Shown here piece by piece: positions 34,400-44,199 of a DNA stretch of 64,000 nt. The stretch is from an uncultured Microbulbifer sp. GTDB taxonomy: Bacteria; Pseudomonadota; Gammaproteobacteria; Pseudomonadales; Cellvibrionaceae. Each line of letters begins with the position of its first letter. Within the stretch, counting starts at the first letter, position 1. The DNA is taken from contig NZ_CANNGQ010000001.1 of the NCBI RefSeq assembly GCF_947504145.1, positions 434,001 through 498,000 of the forward strand, in the 5' to 3' direction. The translations under genes and the position numbers were made by a program. The notes under the pieces are model-generated. The model was not told the origin of the DNA. It made no database searches and worked only from the letters and a program-made list of their open reading frames with translations.

Positions 34400-37015
34400 A
34401 TGAAGAATTTCCTGAAAGCGGCTTCGCTCGGCCTGGCACTGCCTGTTGCCGCCTATGCCCAGTCGTTTGTAGTCAACGATATTCGCGTTGAAGGCCTGCA
34501 GCGTGTGTCTGCGGGTAGCGTGTTTGCTTCCCTGCCGGTAAGGGTGGGCGACCAGATCGAAAGCCTGGATATCCAGAGTGCAACGCGCGCGTTATTCCGA
34601 ACCGGTTATTTCCAGGATATCCAGATAGGCCGGGAAAATGGTGTGCTGGTGATTACTGTGCGCGAGCGCCCGGCGATTTCCAAGATTGAAATCACCGGTA
34701 ACAAAGCGATCAAGACCGAAGATCTGATGAAGGGCATGAACGATAATGGCCTTGCAGAAGGGCAGATCTTCAAGCGCGCGACCCTCGAAGGCCTGGCCCA
34801 GGAGTTGCAGCGCCAGTACGTGGCACAAGGCCGTTACGGCGCCAGTGTGAAAACTGAAGTCAACGAGCTGCCGCGCAACCAGGTGGAACTGAAGGTTGTG
34901 GTGGATGAAGGTTCTGTCGCCGCGATCAAGCATATCAATGTCGTAGGCAATCAAGCTTTTTCCGACGACGAACTGGCTGAGATTTTCGAGCTGCAGACCA
35001 CTGGCTGGCTGTCCTGGCTGAACAGTGACGACAAGTATTCCAGGGAAAAGCTGACCGGTGACCTGGAACGGTTGGAGTCTTACTATCTCGACCGCGGTTA
35101 TCTGGAATTCAAAATCGACTCGACCCAGGTCTCCCTGAGCCCGGACAAGCAGAGTGTATTTATTACCGTCAATATTACTGAGGGTGACATTTACAAGGTG
35201 TCCGACGTGGAGCTCGCCGGTGACCCGGTGGTATCCGAAGAAGAGATTCGTCGACTATTGCTGGTGCGTAAGGGGCAGACGTTCTCCCAGGTGCGAATGA
35301 CCACCACCTCGGACTACATCACCAAGCGGCTGGGTAACGAGGGCTACACCTTTGCCGAAGTCAACGGCATGCCGGAAGCCAATGAAGAAGATAAGACGGT
35401 AAAAGTTACGTTCTTTATTGATCCGGGTAATCGCGCCTACGTGCGCCGTATCAATTTCCGCGGCAACACGCGCACCTCTGACGATGTGCTGCGCCGCGAG
35501 ATGCGCCAGATGGAATCTGCATCTGCGTCTTCTGCGCGTATCGAGCAATCCAAGGTGCGCCTTGAACGCCTCGGTTACTTCAAGGAAGTACAGGTGGAAA
35601 CCACCGAGGTGCCCGGCACTTCCGATCAGATCGATGTGGAATACACGGTTGAAGAGCAGCCCTCTGGCACCATTGGCGGCACCGTGGGCTACGCCCAGGG
35701 AAGCGGTCTGGTACTGGGTGCGAACGTTCAGGAGAACAACTGGTTGGGTACCGGCAAATCCGTCGGTTTTGCGGTGAACACCTCCAGGTACCAGTCGGTG
35801 GTGAACTTTTCCTACACCGATCCCTATTTCACGCCGGACGGTGTAAGCCGTGGCTTTAATGTGTTTTACCAGGAGCGGGATTACTCAGAGATCAACCTCT
35901 CCAGCTATAACACCACCACTTATGGTGCGGGCCTCAGCTTCGGCTATCCAATTTCTGAAATTTCCCGCGTGGGTCTGAACGTCGGTTTCAACCACCTGGA
36001 ATTGAGTACGCACAGTAGTTCCGTTCAGGAAATCAAAGATAGCCCGCTCCCTTATCCTAGTGTCGATACGCAGATGGATTCGGATGATGTCAGTCAGGCG
36101 ATTGCAGATCTCAGCAATACCGTTGAAGGGCCTGACGGGGAGCAGGTGCCGGACCCGATTGAGTTTGATTTTGCCCAACCGGTGGACACCGGATTGCTGA
36201 ATACCAACCCCGATGGTTTTGTGGACCTCTACGGTGATGAATTCGATACCTGGTCGCTGACCACCTCTTATGCACGATCCACTTTGAACCGCGGTATTCT
36301 GGCAACTCGTGGTGCTTCCCAGCGGGCATCGATGGAAATCGCGCTGCCCGGTGGCGATCTTGAATACTACAAATTCATTTACACCGCCCAGTATTTCCGT
36401 CCTCTGACCAAGGATCTCACCTTACGCCTGCGCACCCGTTTGGGTTATGCGGAAGGCTATGGGGATACCGATCAGCTGCCATTCTTTGAAAACTTCTACG
36501 GCGGTGGTTTTGGCTCGGTGCGCGGCTTCGAGCGGAACTCCCTGGGCCCGCGTTCAACCCCCGCAGAGAACTACCGTACTGAAACTTCCGCGTGGGAGGA
36601 TACCAATGGTGATGGGGTCGTCGATGCGGATGAATTGACGGTTTCTTACGTGCTCAATGATTCCACGGGAGAGCTTGAGACGATTTCTTCTGGCCGTCGC
36701 CCGGACCCCTTCGGTGGCAATATCCTGGTGGAAGGTAGTGCAGAAGTCATCTTCCCGATTCCGTTCGTAAAAGATCAGCGCTCCATGCAGTCGGCATTTT
36801 TTATTGATGCGGGCAATGTTTTCAGTACCAGCTGTGGTGTATCTCAGCTGAACTGTTACGATATCGACGCCAAACATATCAACGTTTCGGCGGGTATCGG
36901 CCTGACCTGGATTACCGGCTTTGGCCCTCTCACCTTCAGTCTCTCCAAAGCGCTGGAAGAGAATGAGGATGATGAAATTGAAGTGTTCCAGTTCTCACTG
37001 GGCAACAGCTTCTGA
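34400..37015 (+). CDS. bamA: Outer membrane protein assembly factor BamA
   Basis: Core Omp85 insertase of the BAM complex. It has 871 residues, against about 810 in E. coli. The signal peptide is 1-20 and POTRA domains 1-5 span about 21-420. The C-terminal 16-strand barrel begins [14 protein letters not shown]. The invariant VRGF is at 707-710 in loop 6, and the protein ends in the outer-membrane signature [10 protein letters not shown]. Two large insertions are visible: an acidic one in loop 4 (about 539-616), and one in loop 6 that holds a perfect EF-hand loop, D734-E745. It lies between rseP and skp, as in most gammaproteobacteria. Confidence 0.97.
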   Translation: MKNFLKAASLGLALPVAAYAQSFVVNDIRVEGLQRVSAGSVFASLPVRVGDQIESLDIQSATRALFRTGYFQDIQIGRENGVLVITVRERPAISKIEITGNKAIKTEDLMKGMNDNGLAEGQIFKRATLEGLAQELQRQYVAQGRYGASVKTEVNELPRNQVELKVVVDEGSVAAIKHINVVGNQAFSDDELAEIFELQTTGWLSWLNSDDKYSREKLTGDLERLESYYLDRGYLEFKIDSTQVSLSPDKQSVFITVNITEGDIYKVSDVELAGDPVVSEEEIRRLLLVRKGQTFSQVRMTTTSDYITKRLGNEGYTFAEVNGMPEANEEDKTVKVTFFIDPGNRAYVRRINFRGNTRTSDDVLRREMRQMESASASSARIEQSKVRLERLGYFKEVQVETTEVPGTSDQIDVEYTVEEQPSGTIGGTVGYAQGSGLVLGANVQENNWLGTGKSVGFAVNTSRYQSVVNFSYTDPYFTPDGVSRGFNVFYQERDYSEINLSSYNTTTYGAGLSFGYPISEISRVGLNVGFNHLELSTHSSSVQEIKDSPLPYPSVDTQMDSDDVSQAIADLSNTVEGPDGEQVPDPIEFDFAQPVDTGLLNTNPDGFVDLYGDEFDTWSLTTSYARSTLNRGILATRGASQRASMEIALPGGDLEYYKFIYTAQYFRPLTKDLTLRLRTRLGYAEGYGDTDQLPFFENFYGGGFGSVRGFERNSLGPRSTPAENYRTETSAWEDTNGDGVVDADELTVSYVLNDSTGELETISSGRRPDPFGGNILVEGSAEVIFPIPFVKDQRSMQSAFFIDAGNVFSTSCGVSQLNCYDIDAKHINVSAGIGLTWITGFGPLTFSLSKALEENEDDEIEVFQFSLGNSF

Positions 37016-37077
37016 TTTATAAAAAAGATCTGTGTTTCAAAGAGCACAGGAAATGGACAGAGATACGGAGAATAAAC

Positions 37078-37593
37078 GTGTTCAAATTTGTTAAAGCAAG
37101 TGCAATTTTACTGGCGGGTCTGCTGTTTACCGGTGCGGCTGTAGCGCAAACCAAGGTCGCAGTGGTCAATATCCAGGCTGCGATCATGAGCACAGAAAAG
37201 GCTACCTCCAAAATCAATGCCCTGAAAACCAGCTCTGAATATTCCCAGCTGCAGAACAGCGCGGAGAGCATTCGCGCTGAAGTGCAGAAGATGGCAGAAG
37301 ACGCGCAGAAAAACGGTGTTACCTGGTCTGAAGAGAAAAAGGCCGAGCAGCAGCGCAAAATGAACTTTAAGCGTTCTGACTTCGAAACTGCCGTGAAAAA
37401 ACTGCGGGCGATGGAAGGTCAGGCCGTACAGGACTTGCAAAAAGAGCTTTTGCCCAAGGCTAAGACCGCTCTGGAAGAAGTGATCAAAGAGCGCAAGCTG
37501 GAGCTGGTGCTGGACGCTACTTCTGCCGTATATGCCGGTACCGATGCAAACCTGACAGAAGAGCTGGTGAAGCGCCTCAACGCCGCCAAATAA
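37078..37593 (+). CDS. skp: Periplasmic chaperone Skp/OmpH
   Basis: Trimeric jellyfish-shaped chaperone that carries unfolded outer-membrane proteins to BamA. It has 171 residues from GTG 37078 (GGAG site). The signal peptide is MFKFVKASAILLAGLLFTGAA, cleaved near AVAQ. A beta-strand core (TKVAVVNIQAAI) is followed by a long charged coiled coil (about 50-130) and a return strand LELVLDATSAVYAG. It lies between bamA and lpxD, the conserved order. Confidence 0.95.
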   Translation: MFKFVKASAILLAGLLFTGAAVAQTKVAVVNIQAAIMSTEKATSKINALKTSSEYSQLQNSAESIRAEVQKMAEDAQKNGVTWSEEKKAEQQRKMNFKRSDFETAVKKLRAMEGQAVQDLQKELLPKAKTALEEVIKERKLELVLDATSAVYAGTDANLTEELVKRLNAAK

Positions 37594-37635
37594 TCGGCAT
37601 TCGGCATAGAGAGCAACGCATTCGGAGCGTTATTT

Positions 37636-38727
37636 ATGAGCGAGCAGCCAACACTGGCGCTGTTGGCTGAAGAGCTGGGCGCAGAATTGCGCCTGGCGGT
37701 GGGGGCCAGCGAGCAGCTGGTGCCTACAGGGCTCAACACCCTGCAAGACGCCAACGAACATGAAGTGAGCTTTCTGGCCAGTGCGGCCTACAAGCGCTTT
37801 CTTCCTTCCACGCAGGCCTGCGCTGTACTGCTGACGGCAGACCAGGCGGAATCCTGCCCGGCAACCGCGCTGGTTGTCCCCAACCCCTATCTGGCCTTTG
37901 CGTTGGCGACGTCAATTTACGACCGCACGCCGCAATATGTCGCGGGTATTGATGCGTCTGCGGCTGTAGCTCCCAGTGCCGATGTACATGAGACTGCCTA
38001 TATCGGCCCGGGGGCGGTGATCGAAGCCCACGCCAGAATCGCCGAGGGCGTCGTCATCGGTGCTGGCAGCTTTGTTGGTGAAGGAACGACGATCGGCGCG
38101 CGTAGCCGCTTGCTGCCCAAGGTCGTGCTCTACCATGGGTGCTCGGTGGGGGCAGACTGCACCATCCACAGCAATACCGTGATCGGTGCGGACGGTTTTG
38201 GATTTGCCCCGAGCGATGGCAAGTGGACCAAGATTCACCAGCTGGGCGGTGTGGAAATTGCCGACGAAGTGGAGATTGGGGCCAATACCTGTATAGATCG
38301 TGGCGCACTTGGCAATACCGTGATCGGGCGTGGGGTCAAGATCGACAATATGGTCCAGATCGCGCACAATGTGCAGATTGGTGACTACTCAGCCATGGCT
38401 GCCTGTTCGGCGGTGGCGGGCAGCGCCATTATCGGCAAGCAGTGCACCATCGCTGGTGGTGTGGGCATTGTGGGGCATGTGACCCTGGCCGACCGCAGTC
38501 ACGTTACCGCACGTACGCTGGTCACCAAGTCCATTGAGGTGGCCGGCTCCTATTCCAGTGGTACCCCTTTCTCTGACAGTCGTTCCTGGCGCCGCAATGC
38601 TGTGCGCTACGGGCAGCTGGATCAGATGGCGCGACGTCTGAACAGCGTCGAAAAAGCACTGGAGCAGGTTGAGCAGACAGCTGCTTCGCGGGCGCTGCAA
38701 CCGGATAATTCGCCACAAGGTGAGTAA
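37636..38727 (+). CDS. lpxD: UDP-3-O-(3-hydroxyacyl)glucosamine N-acyltransferase
   Basis: Third committed step of lipid A synthesis, adding the N-linked hydroxyacyl chain. It has 363 residues. The N-terminal uridine-binding domain covers about 1-100. A long left-handed beta helix follows (repeated I/V-G-x-G hexapeptides such as YIGPGAVIEAHARIAEGVVI). The catalytic-His region IVGHVTLADRSHV and a C-terminal helical extension complete it. It is in the lpxD-fabZ-lpxA-lpxB cluster. The C-terminal 25 residues look flexible. Confidence 0.97.
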   Translation: MSEQPTLALLAEELGAELRLAVGASEQLVPTGLNTLQDANEHEVSFLASAAYKRFLPSTQACAVLLTADQAESCPATALVVPNPYLAFALATSIYDRTPQYVAGIDASAAVAPSADVHETAYIGPGAVIEAHARIAEGVVIGAGSFVGEGTTIGARSRLLPKVVLYHGCSVGADCTIHSNTVIGADGFGFAPSDGKWTKIHQLGGVEIADEVEIGANTCIDRGALGNTVIGRGVKIDNMVQIAHNVQIGDYSAMAACSAVAGSAIIGKQCTIAGGVGIVGHVTLADRSHVTARTLVTKSIEVAGSYSSGTPFSDSRSWRRNAVRYGQLDQMARRLNSVEKALEQVEQTAASRALQPDNSPQGE

Positions 38728-38782
38728 GTTGAGGGCGGGAAGTCGCCGGTCTCAGATCGTAAGAAGATTTTTTATCAGTAAG

Positions 38783-38805
38783 TTCGGGGCGTCAGGCGCC
38801 CCGAA
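38783..38805 (+). other. Strong hairpin between lpxD and fabZ
   Basis: TTCGGGGCG (38783-38791) and CGCCCCGAA (38797-38805) pair perfectly over 9 bases around TCAGG. No T-tract follows. It ends 23 bases before the fabZ ATG and may serve as a processing or stability element in the lpx operon. Confidence 0.5.
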
Positions 38806-38828
38806 GTGGTTTCTGGGGACATATCGTC

Positions 38829-39266
38829 ATGATGGACGTACAGGAAATTCGTCAATACCTGCCGCACCGCTATCCTTTTCTTCTGGTGGACCGTGTTGTC
38901 GAGCTGGAAGAGGGTAAGCTGATCAAGGGCTACAAGAATATCTCGATTAATGAAGAGGTATTCAACGGCCATTTCCCGGAAGTTCCGATTTTCCCGGGTG
39001 TGATGATCGTGGAAGCACTCGCGCAGGTGTCTGGAATTCTCGGGTTCAAGACCCTTGGTCAGAAACCGGAAGATGGCTATCTGTACCTGTTTGCCGGTAT
39101 CGATAATGTGCGCTTCAAGCGCCAGGTGGTCCCGGGTGACCGTCTGCAGCTGGAGTCTGAAGTGGTCTCCGAACGCCGCGGCATCTGGAAATTTGCCGGC
39201 AAGGCCAGTGTGGACGGCGAATTGGCCGCCTCTGCCAATATTCTTTGCGCAGTCAAAAAAATCTGA
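38829..39266 (+). CDS. fabZ: 3-Hydroxyacyl-[ACP] dehydratase
   Basis: Hot-dog-fold dehydratase of fatty acid elongation. It has 145 residues from the first of two tandem ATGs (38829 and 38832). The active-site residues are His48 in [14 protein letters not shown] and Glu62 in [20 protein letters not shown] (12-23) is the family N-terminus. It shares hydroxyacyl-ACP with LpxA and LpxD, which flank it. Confidence 0.97.
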   Translation: MMDVQEIRQYLPHRYPFLLVDRVVELEEGKLIKGYKNISINEEVFNGHFPEVPIFPGVMIVEALAQVSGILGFKTLGQKPEDGYLYLFAGIDNVRFKRQVVPGDRLQLESEVVSERRGIWKFAGKASVDGELAASANILCAVKKI

Positions 39267-39295
39267 ACCCGAGTCGGTGAGGAGAAGACCACAGA

Positions 39296-40075
39296 ATGCA
39301 GACCAGTATTCACCCGACGGCGATCGTCGACGACTCGGCAATAATCGGTGCGGGCGTGAAGGTTGGCCCTTACAGCGTGATCGGGCCAGACGTGGAAATT
39401 GGCGATGGCTGTGAAATAGCCTCGCATGTCGTTTTGAGTGGGCCCACCACTCTGGGAAAAAACAACCGTATTTATCAGTTCTCGACGGTTGGGCAGGACA
39501 CCCCCGACAAAAAGTATCAGGGCGAACACACCACCCTGGTGATCGGTGACAACAACGTCATTCGCGAGGGTGTCACCATTCACCGCGGCACGGTGCAGGA
39601 TCGTGGCGAGACCTCCATTGGCAATGACAACCTGATCATGGCCTATGCGCATATCGGTCACGACAGCGTTATCGGCAATCACACGATTCTGGTCAATAAT
39701 GTTGCGCTGGCCGGCCATGTGTTTGTCCGCGACTGGGCCATCCTGAGCGGCTATACCCTGGTGCATCAATACTGCACCATTGGCGAGCATGCGTTTACGG
39801 GTATGGGCGCGGGTATCGGTAAAGACGTGCCAGCCTATGTGATGGTGGCCGGTAATCCAGCGGAAGCCAAAACGGTCAATGCCGAAGGGTTGCGCCGCCG
39901 AGGTTTCAGCCGGGAAGATATCTCCCTGATTAATAAAGCCTACAAGATTGTCTATCGTCGCGGGTTGACCGCCGATGAGGCGCTGGAGTCCCTGGCGCAG
40001 CTCCGTCAGGAGTCCGCTGTGATCCAGCCGTGGATTGATTCTTTGCAAAGTTCCACCCGCGGCATCGTCCGCTGA
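39296..40075 (+). CDS. lpxA: UDP-N-acetylglucosamine acyltransferase
   Basis: First step of lipid A synthesis. It has 259 residues. The left-handed beta helix of hexapeptide repeats begins IHPTAIVDDSAIIGAGVKVG. The catalytic His lies in AYAHIGHDSVIG-type sequence near residue 120. The helical C-terminal domain contains LRRRGFSREDISLINKAYK. The ATG at 39296 is 29 bases after fabZ. The next gene, lpxB, starts 9 bases after its stop. Confidence 0.98.
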   Translation: MQTSIHPTAIVDDSAIIGAGVKVGPYSVIGPDVEIGDGCEIASHVVLSGPTTLGKNNRIYQFSTVGQDTPDKKYQGEHTTLVIGDNNVIREGVTIHRGTVQDRGETSIGNDNLIMAYAHIGHDSVIGNHTILVNNVALAGHVFVRDWAILSGYTLVHQYCTIGEHAFTGMGAGIGKDVPAYVMVAGNPAEAKTVNAEGLRRRGFSREDISLINKAYKIVYRRGLTADEALESLAQLRQESAVIQPWIDSLQSSTRGIVR

Positions 40076-40084
40076 GGATGCCTT

Positions 40085-41257
40085 GTGTCAGAAGGTGATG
40101 TATCTGAGCGTGAAGTATTGCGTATCGGCATTCTTGCCGGCGAGGCGTCCGGGGATATTCTCGGTGCCGGCTTGATTGCGGCGCTGCAAAAGCGCTTTCG
40201 CACCGTCGAAATTACCGGTATTGCGGGCCCGCGGATGCAGGCCCTGGGTGCCGAATCTCTATTCCCCATGGAGCGCCTTTCGGTCATGGGGTTGGTGGAG
40301 CCGCTCAAGCGCCTGCCCGAATTGCTGAAGATTCGCCGCTCTCTCCGCCAGCACTTTATTGCCAATCCTCCAGATCTTTTTGTCGGTATCGACTCGCCGG
40401 ATTTTAATCTCGGCCTTGAGGAGTCCCTGCGGGCTGCGGGAATTCCTACGGTGCACTATGTCAGTCCGTCTGTCTGGGCATGGCGCCAGGGGCGGATAAA
40501 GAAAATTGCCCGCGCGGTCGACCATATGCTCACGCTGCTGCCGTTTGAGGCGGAATTTTATCGAGAGCACAAGGTGCCAGTGACGTTTGTTGGCCACCCG
40601 CTGGCGGATGAAATACCGCTGGAAGTTGATGTGCCGGCAGCGAAGGCGGCGCTCGGCTTCGAGGCCGAAGACGAGGTGGTGGCACTGTTACCGGGCAGTC
40701 GTGGCGGTGAAGTGCGGTTGCTGGGCCCGCTGTTTTTACAGGCGGCGCTGTGGTGCTCCCAGCGCCGTCGGAGCCTGCGGTTTGTGCTGCCTGCAGCCAG
40801 CCCAGAGCGAAAGGCACAGCTGGAGCAGCAGATCGCCAGTATGCCGGGTATCGAGGCATTGCCACTTACCATTCTTGACGGGCAATCGCAGCAGGCGCTG
40901 GCGGCGGCGGATGCGGTGTTGATCGCATCGGGTACCGCTACCCTGGAAACCATGTTGATGAATAAGCCGATGGTGGTGGCTTACAAAATGGCGAGCCTGT
41001 CGTATGCCATTTTTTCCCGCATGCTGCACACGCCCTGGGTATCCCTTCCCAACCTTTTGGCGCAACGGGAGCTGGTGCCGGAAATTCTTCAGGACGATGC
41101 GACACCGGAAGCCCTGGGGGCTGCAATACTGAACTACTTTGAGGACCCCCTGCTGGGCGATCGCCTGCGCAGGGAGTTCAGTGAGTTGCATCAGGAGCTT
41201 CGTCGTGACGCTTCGGAAAAGGCTGCAGATGCGGTCTGTAATCTGATCGATCAATAA
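40085..41257 (+). CDS. lpxB: Lipid-A-disaccharide synthase
   Basis: GT19 glycosyltransferase that joins UDP-diacylglucosamine and lipid X. It has 390 residues. The start is GTG 40085. The N-terminal motif is [34 protein letters not shown] and [18 protein letters not shown]-type sequence, [17 protein letters not shown] and the nucleotide-site [11 protein letters not shown] are all typical. It lies after lpxA and before rnhB. Confidence 0.97.
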   Translation: MSEGDVSEREVLRIGILAGEASGDILGAGLIAALQKRFRTVEITGIAGPRMQALGAESLFPMERLSVMGLVEPLKRLPELLKIRRSLRQHFIANPPDLFVGIDSPDFNLGLEESLRAAGIPTVHYVSPSVWAWRQGRIKKIARAVDHMLTLLPFEAEFYREHKVPVTFVGHPLADEIPLEVDVPAAKAALGFEAEDEVVALLPGSRGGEVRLLGPLFLQAALWCSQRRRSLRFVLPAASPERKAQLEQQIASMPGIEALPLTILDGQSQQALAAADAVLIASGTATLETMLMNKPMVVAYKMASLSYAIFSRMLHTPWVSLPNLLAQRELVPEILQDDATPEALGAAILNYFEDPLLGDRLRREFSELHQELRRDASEKAADAVCNLIDQ

Positions 41258-41277
41258 CTTTTACGCGTACCCCCCTC

Positions 41278-41892
41278 ATGAAGTCCAAATCTACTTTGCC
41301 TCCCTATGTCTGTAGCTATTCCGGTGATCTGCTGGCGGGAGTGGATGAAGTAGGGCGCGGGCCGCTCGCCGGGGATGTGGTGGCTGCTGCGGTTATTCTT
41401 GATCCACAAGCGCCCATTGCCGGGCTGGCAGATTCAAAAAAGCTCTCGGAAAAAAAGCGCGAACTTCTGTTTGATGAGATTCGGGAGAAAGCCCTGAGTT
41501 TTGCCGTTGCGCGGGCGACGGTTGAAGAGATTGATCAGCTCAATATCCTGCACGCGAGCCTGCTGGCGATGAAGCGAGCGGTGGAGCAGTTGTCGGTACA
41601 GCCGGAATATGTGCTGGTGGATGGTAATCGCAAGCCGCGCTGGCATTACGACTGCGATACCGTGGTGAAAGGGGATGACCGGGTCGCGGCGATTGCGGCA
41701 GCCTCGATTCTGGCCAAGGTCACCCGAGACCGTGAAATGGTCGAATTGGACAAGGAGTATCCGGGGTACGGTCTGGCCGGCCACAAGGGGTATCCGACCA
41801 AAATACACATGGAGGCTCTTGAAAGGCTGGGTGCTACGCCGGCCCACCGCAAGAGCTTTGCGCCGGTGCGCCGACAGCTGGAATTGATCTAG
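41278..41892 (+). CDS. rnhB: Ribonuclease HII
   Basis: Removes RNA and single ribonucleotides from DNA. It has 204 residues. The metal site includes the Asp-Glu pair in [20 protein letters not shown]. Further acidic ligands lie in [11 protein letters not shown] and in [15 protein letters not shown]. The ATG is at 41278. In E. coli dnaE follows rnhB, but here the next gene is convergent and only 7 bases away, so the conserved block ends here. Confidence 0.96.
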   Translation: MKSKSTLPPYVCSYSGDLLAGVDEVGRGPLAGDVVAAAVILDPQAPIAGLADSKKLSEKKRELLFDEIREKALSFAVARATVEEIDQLNILHASLLAMKRAVEQLSVQPEYVLVDGNRKPRWHYDCDTVVKGDDRVAAIAAASILAKVTRDREMVELDKEYPGYGLAGHKGYPTKIHMEALERLGATPAHRKSFAPVRRQLELI

Positions 41893-41899
41893 TTTAGGA

Positions 41900-43171
41900 T
41901 TACCTGCGCGCTTTCATTACCCGCGCGCTGGTGATCATCTTGTCGGAGACTTCCACAATCTCGATCAGGTAGTCCTGGATATACAGGCTGATATTGCCCT
42001 CCGGAATACTTTCGAGGTGTTCCATGATCAGCCCGTTGAAGGTTTTCGGACCATCGGTGGGGAGGTGCCAGTGCAGGGTGCGGTTGATTTCCCGAATGGA
42101 CGTACCGCCGTCCACCAGATACCAGCCATTTTCCTGTTCCACGATTTCCTCATCGTCACTGGGAACCGAGCTTGCGGTAAAGTCGCCGACAATTTCTTCC
42201 AGCAGGTCTTCCAGAGTCACAATCCCCATTACCTCGCCGTACTCATCCACCACCAGTCCCATGCGCCGTTTCTTCTGCTGGAAATTCATCAGCAGGGTGG
42301 GCAGGGGGGTGGCTTCGGGGACGAAGTAGGGTTCGTTCAGGTGGGATTTCAGTGTGTCTGCAGTCAGCTTTTCCGGGCCGTCCCGCAGGATCTGTGCCGC
42401 CCGGCGTAAGTGCAGAATACCTACTACCTGGTTGATATCGCCGCGGTAGACCGGAAGGCGGGTAAAACTACTTTCTGCCAGTTGCTGCAGTATGGCCTCG
42501 GCGGAGTTGTCCAGGTCGACGCCGATCACCTCGTTGCGCGGAATCATGATGTCTTCCACCGTGGCCTGGTCCAGGTCCAGAACGTTCAGCAGCATCCCCT
42601 TGTGCTTGGTGGGCAGTAGTGCGCCGGATTCGAACACCACCGAGCGCAGCTCCTCCGGGGCCAGGTGTTCGGCCTCGGACTCTTTGCCCGCTTCAACGCC
42701 TACCAGACGCGCCAGCGCATTGGAGACACTACCTACCATCCACACAAACGGGGACAGCAGCCACAAAAGCGGACGCAGCACTACGCTCGCAGGGAAGGCG
42801 ACTTTTTCCGGGTGCAGGGCAGCAATGGTCTTCGGGGTCACCTCGGCAAAGATCAGTACGATCACCGTCAGTGCGGCAGTGGCGTACCAGACGCCGGCTT
42901 CACCGTAGAGGCGGGTGAATACTGCACCGGCAATCACCGAGGCGAGGATGTTGACCATATTGTTGCCGATCAGGATTACGCCGATCAGCTTGTCCGGGCG
43001 CGCCAGCAGCTCCATGGCGCGTTTGGCACCGCGGTGCCCGCTCTTCGCCTGGTGGCGCAGGCGGTAGCGGTTCAGCGCCATCATGCTGGTTTCGGAGCTG
43101 GAGAAGAAGGCGGAAATAACGATGAGCAGGCCAATTAATCCAAATAACAGGCCGGGAGGGAGGTCGTTCAA
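41900..43171 (-). CDS. HlyC/CorC-family membrane protein with CBS pair (CorB/YfjD type)
   Basis: A 423-residue membrane protein. The N-terminal DUF21/CNNM domain (about 1-190) has four helices and the SSSETSMMALNRYRLRH motif. A CBS pair (about 205-330, ending VVDEYGEVMGIVTLEDLLEEIVGD) and a C-terminal CorC_HlyC domain follow. Relatives act in magnesium or other cation export or homeostasis. The start is TTG 43171 with an AGAG site. It is convergent with rnhB, with a 7-base gap and no terminator seen between them. It lies downstream of ypjD, a common pairing next to ffh. Confidence 0.9.
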   Translation of the reverse strand: MNDLPPGLLFGLIGLLIVISAFFSSSETSMMALNRYRLRHQAKSGHRGAKRAMELLARPDKLIGVILIGNNMVNILASVIAGAVFTRLYGEAGVWYATAALTVIVLIFAEVTPKTIAALHPEKVAFPASVVLRPLLWLLSPFVWMVGSVSNALARLVGVEAGKESEAEHLAPEELRSVVFESGALLPTKHKGMLLNVLDLDQATVEDIMIPRNEVIGVDLDNSAEAILQQLAESSFTRLPVYRGDINQVVGILHLRRAAQILRDGPEKLTADTLKSHLNEPYFVPEATPLPTLLMNFQQKKRRMGLVVDEYGEVMGIVTLEDLLEEIVGDFTASSVPSDDEEIVEQENGWYLVDGGTSIREINRTLHWHLPTDGPKTFNGLIMEHLESIPEGNISLYIQDYLIEIVEVSDKMITSARVMKARR

Positions 43172-43239
43172 GGGGGAACTCTTTCTATTGAATCAGGGCG
43201 ATATTGGATCAGATCTGTGTGTGTCGCAAGTCGGCAGGG

Positions 43240-44043
43240 TCAGCCGCGGGGCAAAATGACTTCCAGCGCCAGCTTGCTGCCGAAAAAAGCGAGCATCAGG
43301 ATGGCGAAAGCCGAGAGTGTCCAGCGCACCGCAGTGTTGCCGCGCCAGCCGTTTTTCCAATGCCCCCAGAGCAGGATGCTGTACAGAATCCAGGCGAGAA
43401 TCGAAAGCGCGGTCTTGTGTACCAGATGCTGTGCAAACAGATCATCGACAAACAGGGCGCCGGTGACCAGTGACGCAGTGAGCAGCAGCTGGCCGAAGGC
43501 CACCAGCCCGAACAGTAGGCTTTCCATAGTCTGCAGTGGTGGCAGCAGCCTGCTGATGCCCGAAGGCCGGTGGTTGTGCAGTTGTTGATTGAGCCAGTAC
43601 AGGTAGATGGCCTGCAGGGTGGCCAGGGTCAACAGGGAATAGGCCGAGATCGAGAAGAGTGCGTGTGCCGCGATACCCGGCGAAATATTCGCCAGTGGCG
43701 ATACGCCGCCCCAGGCGTGTACGGCTGCCAGCTCAGATAATGCCGCGAGCGGGGCAATGGCCAGAATCAGCAGGGTAAGCCGGTGTTTGAACGAGAGGAA
43801 CAACAGAAGCAGGGCCACAGACCAGGTGATCAGTGACAGCATGGCTGTGAGGTCGAAACGGAAGCCGCTATCGGTCTGCAGGACAAACTTCAGTGAGATC
43901 GCATGAGCGACGACGGCGCAGGTGAGCAGCGCCAGTAGCAGGGGCTGCAGGCGGGCCTGGGATTGGCGAGACAGGGTGACAGCCGCTACACCTGTAGTGG
44001 CCAGATAAAGTGCAATTGCCGTCCAGTGGGCGAACGCCGCCAT
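43240..44043 (-). CDS. ypjD: Inner membrane protein YpjD (CcsA-like cytochrome c assembly domain)
   Basis: A 267-residue protein with eight hydrophobic segments. It carries a CcsA/CcmC-type region with conserved AAHALFSISAYSLLTLATLQ and a C-terminal HKTALSILAWILYSILLWGHWKNGWRG, including the paired His. The exact role is unproved; homologs sit beside ffh and corB in most gammaproteobacteria. The ATG at 44043 (MAAFAHWTAIALYL) is chosen. A TTG or GTG-type start further upstream would give a polar extension and is less likely. It is divergent from ffh. Confidence 0.9.
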   Translation of the reverse strand: MAAFAHWTAIALYLATTGVAAVTLSRQSQARLQPLLLALLTCAVVAHAISLKFVLQTDSGFRFDLTAMLSLITWSVALLLLFLSFKHRLTLLILAIAPLAALSELAAVHAWGGVSPLANISPGIAAHALFSISAYSLLTLATLQAIYLYWLNQQLHNHRPSGISRLLPPLQTMESLLFGLVAFGQLLLTASLVTGALFVDDLFAQHLVHKTALSILAWILYSILLWGHWKNGWRGNTAVRWTLSAFAILMLAFFGSKLALEVILPRG

Positions 44044-44128
44044 TGGGGTGATTCCGTCTTGCTGGTTCTTATATGTACCGGGCGGGCAGTGTGTCACAGC
44101 GCGCCTGTGCTGGAAAGCCCGCCTGAGC

Positions 44129-44134
44129 TATACT
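44129..44134 (+). promoter_or_regulatory. Candidate -10 of the ffh promoter
   Basis: TATACT lies 65 bases before the ffh ATG, in the divergent ypjD-ffh gap. The -35 at 17 bases (TGTGCT) is poor. Confidence 0.35.
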
Positions 44135-44199
44135 GCCGCGTTTTTGGGGTACCGGTAGTCAGCCGGCCCACCACGGCTTTTACGATTTGAGAAGGTGAT

